Of a DNA stretch of 64,000 nucleotides, positions 60,579-64,000 are shown piece after piece (within the stretch, counting starts at the first letter, position 1; the number at the start of each line of letters is the position of its first letter). The DNA comes from an uncultured Oscillospiraceae bacterium (lineage in GTDB: Bacteria; Bacillota; Clostridia; Oscillospirales; Oscillospiraceae). Location: positions 124,001 to 188,000 of the forward strand of contig CAKTQV010000003.1 in assembly GCA_934597255.1 (NCBI GenBank). The letters run 5' to 3'. A program made the translations under genes and the position numbers. The notes under the pieces were generated by a model. The model was not told the DNA's origin. It was given only the letters and a program-made list of their open reading frames with translations, and ran no database searches.

Positions 60579-61833
60579 GTTTCTCTCTCACCCTTTCAAA
60601 AACCGCGCATAGCTTATCCGTCAGCGCGTTGAAGTCGAATTCCTGCGCAAGGCGGCGTGCCGCGCCGCCCATCTGCCCGCAAAGCGACGGCGACTGCGCC
60701 AGCGTCAGCAGCGCCTCCGTCACAGCCTCCGGTTCATTCTCCACCGTGAAGCCGCAGCCGTGCGCCCCGATCAGATCGTAGCGCCCCGGCACCGGGAACA
60801 CGATCGGCCTTCCGGCCGCGAGATATTCGAATATTTTATTCTGGCTCATTCCGAAGCGGGCGATCTCCGCGCCATCTCCTTCGCAGCCGTCGATGAAGCA
60901 CACATCCGCGCGGGTCAGTATCGCCGGTATCGCGTTTTTCGCCACGCGCCCCATAAAGCGGACGTTGTCAAGCCCGGCGTATTTCGCCGCGAGTGCCGCC
61001 CGCTCGTCACCGTCGCCATAGACCAGTATGCGGCATTGCGGAGCCTTCTCCCGCAGCACCGCCGCCGAATCGAGCAGCGCGTGGATGTCGTTTACGCGCC
61101 GGATAGAGCCGGCGTAGACGATCTTGAATACGGAGGGGGCGGTGATATATGTGTCCTCCGGCGCCTGCGCCGCCTGTTCGTCAAAAAGCGCAAGGTCAAC
61201 GCCATTGTTGATATAATATATCTTGTCAAGGTCAACAGGGCCGCCGTGCGCCGTGTCCCAGCCCTTTTCGAGGATGTAATCGCGTCCGCCCTCCATCGAG
61301 AAGATCAGCGCGTCCGCCTTCTTATATATCCAGCGCTCGCCGCTGTACAGCAGCCGCAGCAGCGGATTTTTCCGCGATATCAGCCCGTAGGCCACAAAGC
61401 TCTCCGGCCACAGATCTGTCACCTCACAGACGCAGGGAACGCCGAAGCGCCTAGCCAGACGGATACCGGCCAACAGTGTGAGCGTCTGCCCCGCCGAGGC
61501 GTATATTACGTCCGGCATTCCGTATTCATTGGTAAGCCGGGGACACAGCCGCTCCATCCGGCGCGCCACCTCAATATGGTTGATGACCCTGTCCTTGCCG
61601 CTCCCGGCATACGTCCGTCCCCGGAAAAGCACATAGCGAATGCCGTCGTCCTCCAGCTCCCGGTATTCCCGCCCGTCCTCGATGAGATTGACGTCCGAGT
61701 TGTGGACGGAACTGCCCGCAAAGACGGTGACACGATGTCCCCGCTCCATCAGCTTTTGGGCGAAATGATATGCCCTTGCAAGGTAATAGTATCGGGGTGG
61801 AACCGCATAATGGTTTAATATCCAGATATTCAC
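60565..61833 (-). CDS. Glycosyltransferase family 4 (WbuB-like)
   Basis: 422 residues from the GTG at 61833, which has AGGAAG upstream and starts the family N-terminus NIWILNHYAVPP. The acceptor half has ARAYHFAQKLMERGHRVTVFAGSS; the donor half has FKIVYAGSIRRVNDIHALLDSA and the block GMSQNKIFEYLAAGRPIVFPVPG. The N-terminal half resembles aminosugar (FucNAc-type) transferases. It is the first gene of the operon driven by the repeated promoter at 61919-61961. Confidence 0.92.
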   Translation of the reverse strand: MNIWILNHYAVPPRYYYLARAYHFAQKLMERGHRVTVFAGSSVHNSDVNLIEDGREYRELEDDGIRYVLFRGRTYAGSGKDRVINHIEVARRMERLCPRLTNEYGMPDVIYASAGQTLTLLAGIRLARRFGVPCVCEVTDLWPESFVAYGLISRKNPLLRLLYSGERWIYKKADALIFSMEGGRDYILEKGWDTAHGGPVDLDKIYYINNGVDLALFDEQAAQAPEDTYITAPSVFKIVYAGSIRRVNDIHALLDSAAVLREKAPQCRILVYGDGDERAALAAKYAGLDNVRFMGRVAKNAIPAILTRADVCFIDGCEGDGAEIARFGMSQNKIFEYLAAGRPIVFPVPGRYDLIGAHGCGFTVENEPEAVTEALLTLAQSPSLCGQMGGAARRLAQEFDFNALTDKLCAVFERVREKHGRG

Positions 61834-61918
61834 AGCTTCTTCCTGTCTCCTGTCCAATGACCGCCGCAACGGCACGAAGCGGCGTTTTCCGCTCCGTCTG
61901 CCCCAGGGGAAAATCAGT

Positions 61919-61961
61919 GCTTTTGCGGTTATTATACCCTATCGCCTGTTTTTTTCAAGTC
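61919..61961 (-). promoter_or_regulatory. Repeated promoter segment, copy 2 (upstream of the glycosyltransferase operon)
   Basis: Minus strand TTGAAA (61958-61953), 16-base spacer, TATAAT (61936-61931). 40 of 43 bases match the segment at 51801-51843. A CAGACGGAG element also lies 20-25 bases further downstream in both leaders. Confidence 0.85.
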
Positions 61962-61975
61962 TCTTGCCCCATGGC

Positions 61976-62012
61976 AGCAAAAAGCGGCGAGACGGCCGCA
62001 GCCATCTCGCCG
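61976..62012 (-). terminator. Terminator of the UDP-sugar dehydrogenase gene
   Basis: CGGCGAGA pairs with TCTCGCCG with inner GGC/GCC pairs; the minus-strand read-out ends in a TTTTTGC tail. Confidence 0.8.
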
Positions 62013-62158
62013 TAGTAAGCTGTTGTTTCAAGCCGGACGGGATAGGCCGGCCGCCGTCCCGCCGCGCTCCGTCCTCTGTCCGCAGGCGGTGCCTTCCTGC
62101 GCCCGCCGGCTTATTCCGGCCGCCAGCGTCCATGACGCCGCATGGCCGTTTTCCGGAA

Positions 62159-63499
62159 TTACAGCCGCCAGAAGCGCATGCCGGAGGCCTTCAGCTCCGC
62201 CATCGGGTAAAGGCTCTTCACATCGAGCAGCACCTTTTCGCTGTCGGGAATATCCTGACGGAAGAGAGCCTTGAGGTCGTCCACCGTCAGCGAGCGGAAT
62301 TCGCTGTGGCCCACCGCCACGATCACGCAGTCCGCATCATGTATCTCGCTGTAGGGCGTGAGCGTAACGCCGTATTCGTGCATGGCTTCCTCCGGGGCGC
62401 ACCAGCCGTCCACAACGATGGGCTCCACGCCGTATTCCTCGAGACGCTTGATGATGTCGTTGATCTTGCTGTTGCGCACATCGGGGCAGTCCTCCTTGAA
62501 GGTCAGTCCCAGGATGACGACCTTGGAGTTCTTCGGGCTCTTGCCGACCTGCACCATGTTCCGTATCGCGGCATCCGCCACATAAGGACCCATGCTGTCG
62601 TTGATCTGGCGGCCGGCCAGTATCACAGGGCAGTGGTAGCCGAATTTTTCGGCCTGATAGGTGAAATAGTAGGGGTCGATGCCGATGCAGTGACCGCCCA
62701 CCAGACCGGGCCTGAAGCCCAGGGCGTTCCACTTGGAATTCATGCCCTCCAAAACCTCGATCGTGTCAATGCCCATGAGATCAAAGACCTTGGCAAGCTC
62801 GTTCATAAACGCAATGTTGATGTCGCGCTGGCTGTTCTCCACGACCTTCACCGCTTCCGCCGTCTTGATGTTCGACACGGGGAAGGTACCCGCCGCGATG
62901 ACAATATCGTAGACCTGCTTGACCACCGAGCAGGTCAGCTCGTCCATACCGGACACGACCTTGCGGATGGTGGTGAGCGTATGCTCACGGTCGCCGGGGT
63001 TGATGCGTTCCGGCGAATAGGCGATCTTGAAGTCCACGCCGCATTTCAGACCGGAGTCGCCCTCCAGAATGGGGATGCAGACCTCCTCCGTGCAGCCGGG
63101 GTAGACCGTCGATTCATAACACACGATGGAGCCGGGCGTAAGGTTGCGTCCAACGATATGCGAAGCATTGATGACCGGCTCAAGGTCGGGGATGTTGTCT
63201 TTTCCGACCGGCGTGGGCACCGCCACGATCAGGAATTTTGCCTCGCGCAGACGGGTTTCATCCGAGGTAAAATCGACCGTTGTTTTGCTGATGGCCTCGT
63301 TGCCGACCTCGTTGGTGGGATCGATGCCGGACTTGTACTGCTGAATGCGGTGCTCATTGTGGTTAAAGCCAATGACCTTGATGTGCTTGGCAAACTCCAC
63401 CGCGATGGGCATTCCCACATAGCCGAGTCCGATCAGAGCCAGCTTTTCCTCACCAGCCATCAGTCGGTCATACAGTGTATCAAAGCGTACCGTTTCCAT
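62159..63499 (-). CDS. UDP-N-acetylglucosamine 6-dehydrogenase (WbpA type)
   Basis: 446 residues. NAD-binding motif ALIGLGYVG at 21-29, VAVPTPVGKDN near 92, ESTVYPGCTEE at 129-139, and the catalytic Cys271 in LVGGHCIGIDPYY. It oxidises C6 of a UDP-N-acetylhexosamine to the uronic acid using two NAD+. It belongs to the WbpA/WbpO branch rather than the Ugd branch, judged by the YESTVYPGCTEE and GGHCIGIDPYY forms. It supplies the uronic acid for the WbpB/E/D/I-type steps. It has its own terminator and ribosome site (GGAAAGG). Confidence 0.93.
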   Translation of the reverse strand: METVRFDTLYDRLMAGEEKLALIGLGYVGMPIAVEFAKHIKVIGFNHNEHRIQQYKSGIDPTNEVGNEAISKTTVDFTSDETRLREAKFLIVAVPTPVGKDNIPDLEPVINASHIVGRNLTPGSIVCYESTVYPGCTEEVCIPILEGDSGLKCGVDFKIAYSPERINPGDREHTLTTIRKVVSGMDELTCSVVKQVYDIVIAAGTFPVSNIKTAEAVKVVENSQRDINIAFMNELAKVFDLMGIDTIEVLEGMNSKWNALGFRPGLVGGHCIGIDPYYFTYQAEKFGYHCPVILAGRQINDSMGPYVADAAIRNMVQVGKSPKNSKVVILGLTFKEDCPDVRNSKINDIIKRLEEYGVEPIVVDGWCAPEEAMHEYGVTLTPYSEIHDADCVIVAVGHSEFRSLTVDDLKALFRQDIPDSEKVLLDVKSLYPMAELKASGMRFWRL

Positions 63500-63573
63500 A
63501 GTTGATTCCTTTCCTTTATCGGCCGCGGGGTCCCCCCTGCTTTTCAGCTTGGCCGTTTTTTCTTTCCCGCGCC

Positions 63574-64000
63574 TCAGTCCGCGGCCTCGCGCATTTCCTC
63601 CGTATCCGCCGCCGCGGCGTTTACCTCCTCCGGCGGCCGGAAAGTCAGCACGGTCTCGCGCAGCGCCTGCTTTGCCGCCGCGTCGTCGCCCTCACAGGCC
63701 GCCCGGCGCAGCACCTCGAGCCGCCGGTAAAGCTCCTCCCGCTCAAGCGGCGTGTCCCTCTCGATGAATATGAGGCTGTTGTCCGTCTTGTTCAGCGTTT
63801 CGCTTTTGACCAGAAGCTCCTCGTAAAGCTTCTCGCCGGGGCGCAGCCCCGTTTCGACGATCTGGATATCGTGATACGGCTCATAGCCGGACAGGCGGAT
63901 CATATTCTCGGCAAGCTCCAGTATCTTCACGGGCTTGCCCATGTCCAGCACGAACAGCTCGCCCGCCTTCGCCATCGCGCCGGACTGCAGCACGAGCTGG
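63574..64000 (-). CDS. CapD/FlaA1/WbpM-type polysaccharide biosynthesis protein, C-terminal end (5' cut by window)
   Basis: About 142 residues are visible; the gene begins beyond the right edge. The visible part, GAMAKAGELFVLDMGKPVKILELAENMIRLSG then ETGLRPGEKLYEELL and SETLNKT, is the C-terminal signature of the membrane-bound CapD/WbpM family of UDP-GlcNAc 4,6-dehydratases. The last 40 residues are Ala/Glu-rich and variable. It probably starts the sugar supply of the locus. Without the N-terminus the exact catalytic type (dehydratase or epimerase) cannot be checked. Confidence 0.9.
   Translation of the reverse strand, partial: QLVLQSGAMAKAGELFVLDMGKPVKILELAENMIRLSGYEPYHDIQIVETGLRPGEKLYEELLVKSETLNKTDNSLIFIERDTPLEREELYRRLEVLRRAACEGDDAAAKQALRETVLTFRPPEEVNAAAADTEEMREAAD

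Larger units (their letters stand above)
61834..62158. other. Intergenic region between the dehydrogenase and the glycosyltransferase operon
   Basis: This 325-base gap contains the promoter copy (61919-61961), a leader of about 85 bases with several short GC-rich inverted segments, and the terminator of the upstream gene at 61976-62012. I see no coding sequence. Confidence 0.6.

Noticed and set aside
1..64000. CRISPR arrays, tRNA or rRNA genes, insertion sequences and phage genes
   Set aside because: No regularly spaced repeats, cloverleaf sequences, transposase or integrase motifs were seen on either strand.

Overview
This is a gap-poor, GC-rich (roughly 60-65 % by eye) bacterial chromosome segment. 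Strong GGAGG-type ribosome binding sites, canonical TTGACA/TATAAT promoters, SLH-like and signal-peptide-bearing surface proteins, an [FeFe] hydrogenase and the absence of outer-membrane genes suggest an anaerobic, GC-rich Firmicute of the Oscillospiraceae/Clostridia type. This placement is inference. No tRNA, rRNA, CRISPR array, insertion sequence or phage gene was found.

Layout. (1) 1-2488: the end of a GltD-like flavoprotein subunit, translationally coupled to an [FeFe] hydrogenase, then a deoD purine nucleoside phosphorylase with its own promoter. (2) 3456-8160: a self-contained operon with promoter and terminator, encoding a Cys/GH-repeat membrane-anchored protein, an MFS transporter, a protein ending in a dirigent/allene-oxide-cyclase-like barrel motif, and a soluble fumarate-reductase-like flavoprotein. 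It matches no pathway I know and is the best candidate here for an undescribed small-molecule reduction system. (3) 8.2-17.2 kb: housekeeping and stress genes (CDF metal exporter, patatin, MATE, GNAT, PepT and PepV-type peptidases, C26 amidotransferase, ferredoxin-nitroreductase). (4) 17.2-21.4 kb: two secreted beta-helix proteins, one with SLH-like repeats. (5) 21.5-29.4 kb: gpsA; an ECF-S-like membrane gene divergent from a Crp/Fnr regulator with a well-placed operator between them; an NSS transporter; DUF805; lyxose-isomerase-like; AlkZ-like; and GT2 genes. (6) 29.4-37.5 kb: a complete oligopeptide-type ABC importer on the minus strand, whose OppC-type permease carries a large repeat-bearing extracytoplasmic insertion. 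(7) 38.3-43.8 kb: a second polysaccharide polymerase/ligase-like protein, a RhaD-like aldolase and a 1080-residue duplicated beta-helix surface protein. (8) 44.2-64 kb: a capsule or secondary-polymer locus on the minus strand.

The polysaccharide locus contains candidates for all five enzymes that convert UDP-GlcNAc to UDP-2,3-diacetamido-2,3-dideoxy-mannuronic acid (WbpA, B, E, D and I types). It also has five glycosyltransferases, a Wzx flippase, a Wzy polymerase, a start-of-locus CapD/FlaA1-type enzyme cut by the window edge, and decorating enzymes: an asparagine-synthetase-like protein without the glutaminase cysteine, and an ATP-grasp / LmbE deacetylase / DAP-decarboxylase-like trio. Two nearly identical promoter segments 10 kb apart drive two transcription units of the locus. 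All names are family-level calls from visible motifs; no database search was run.
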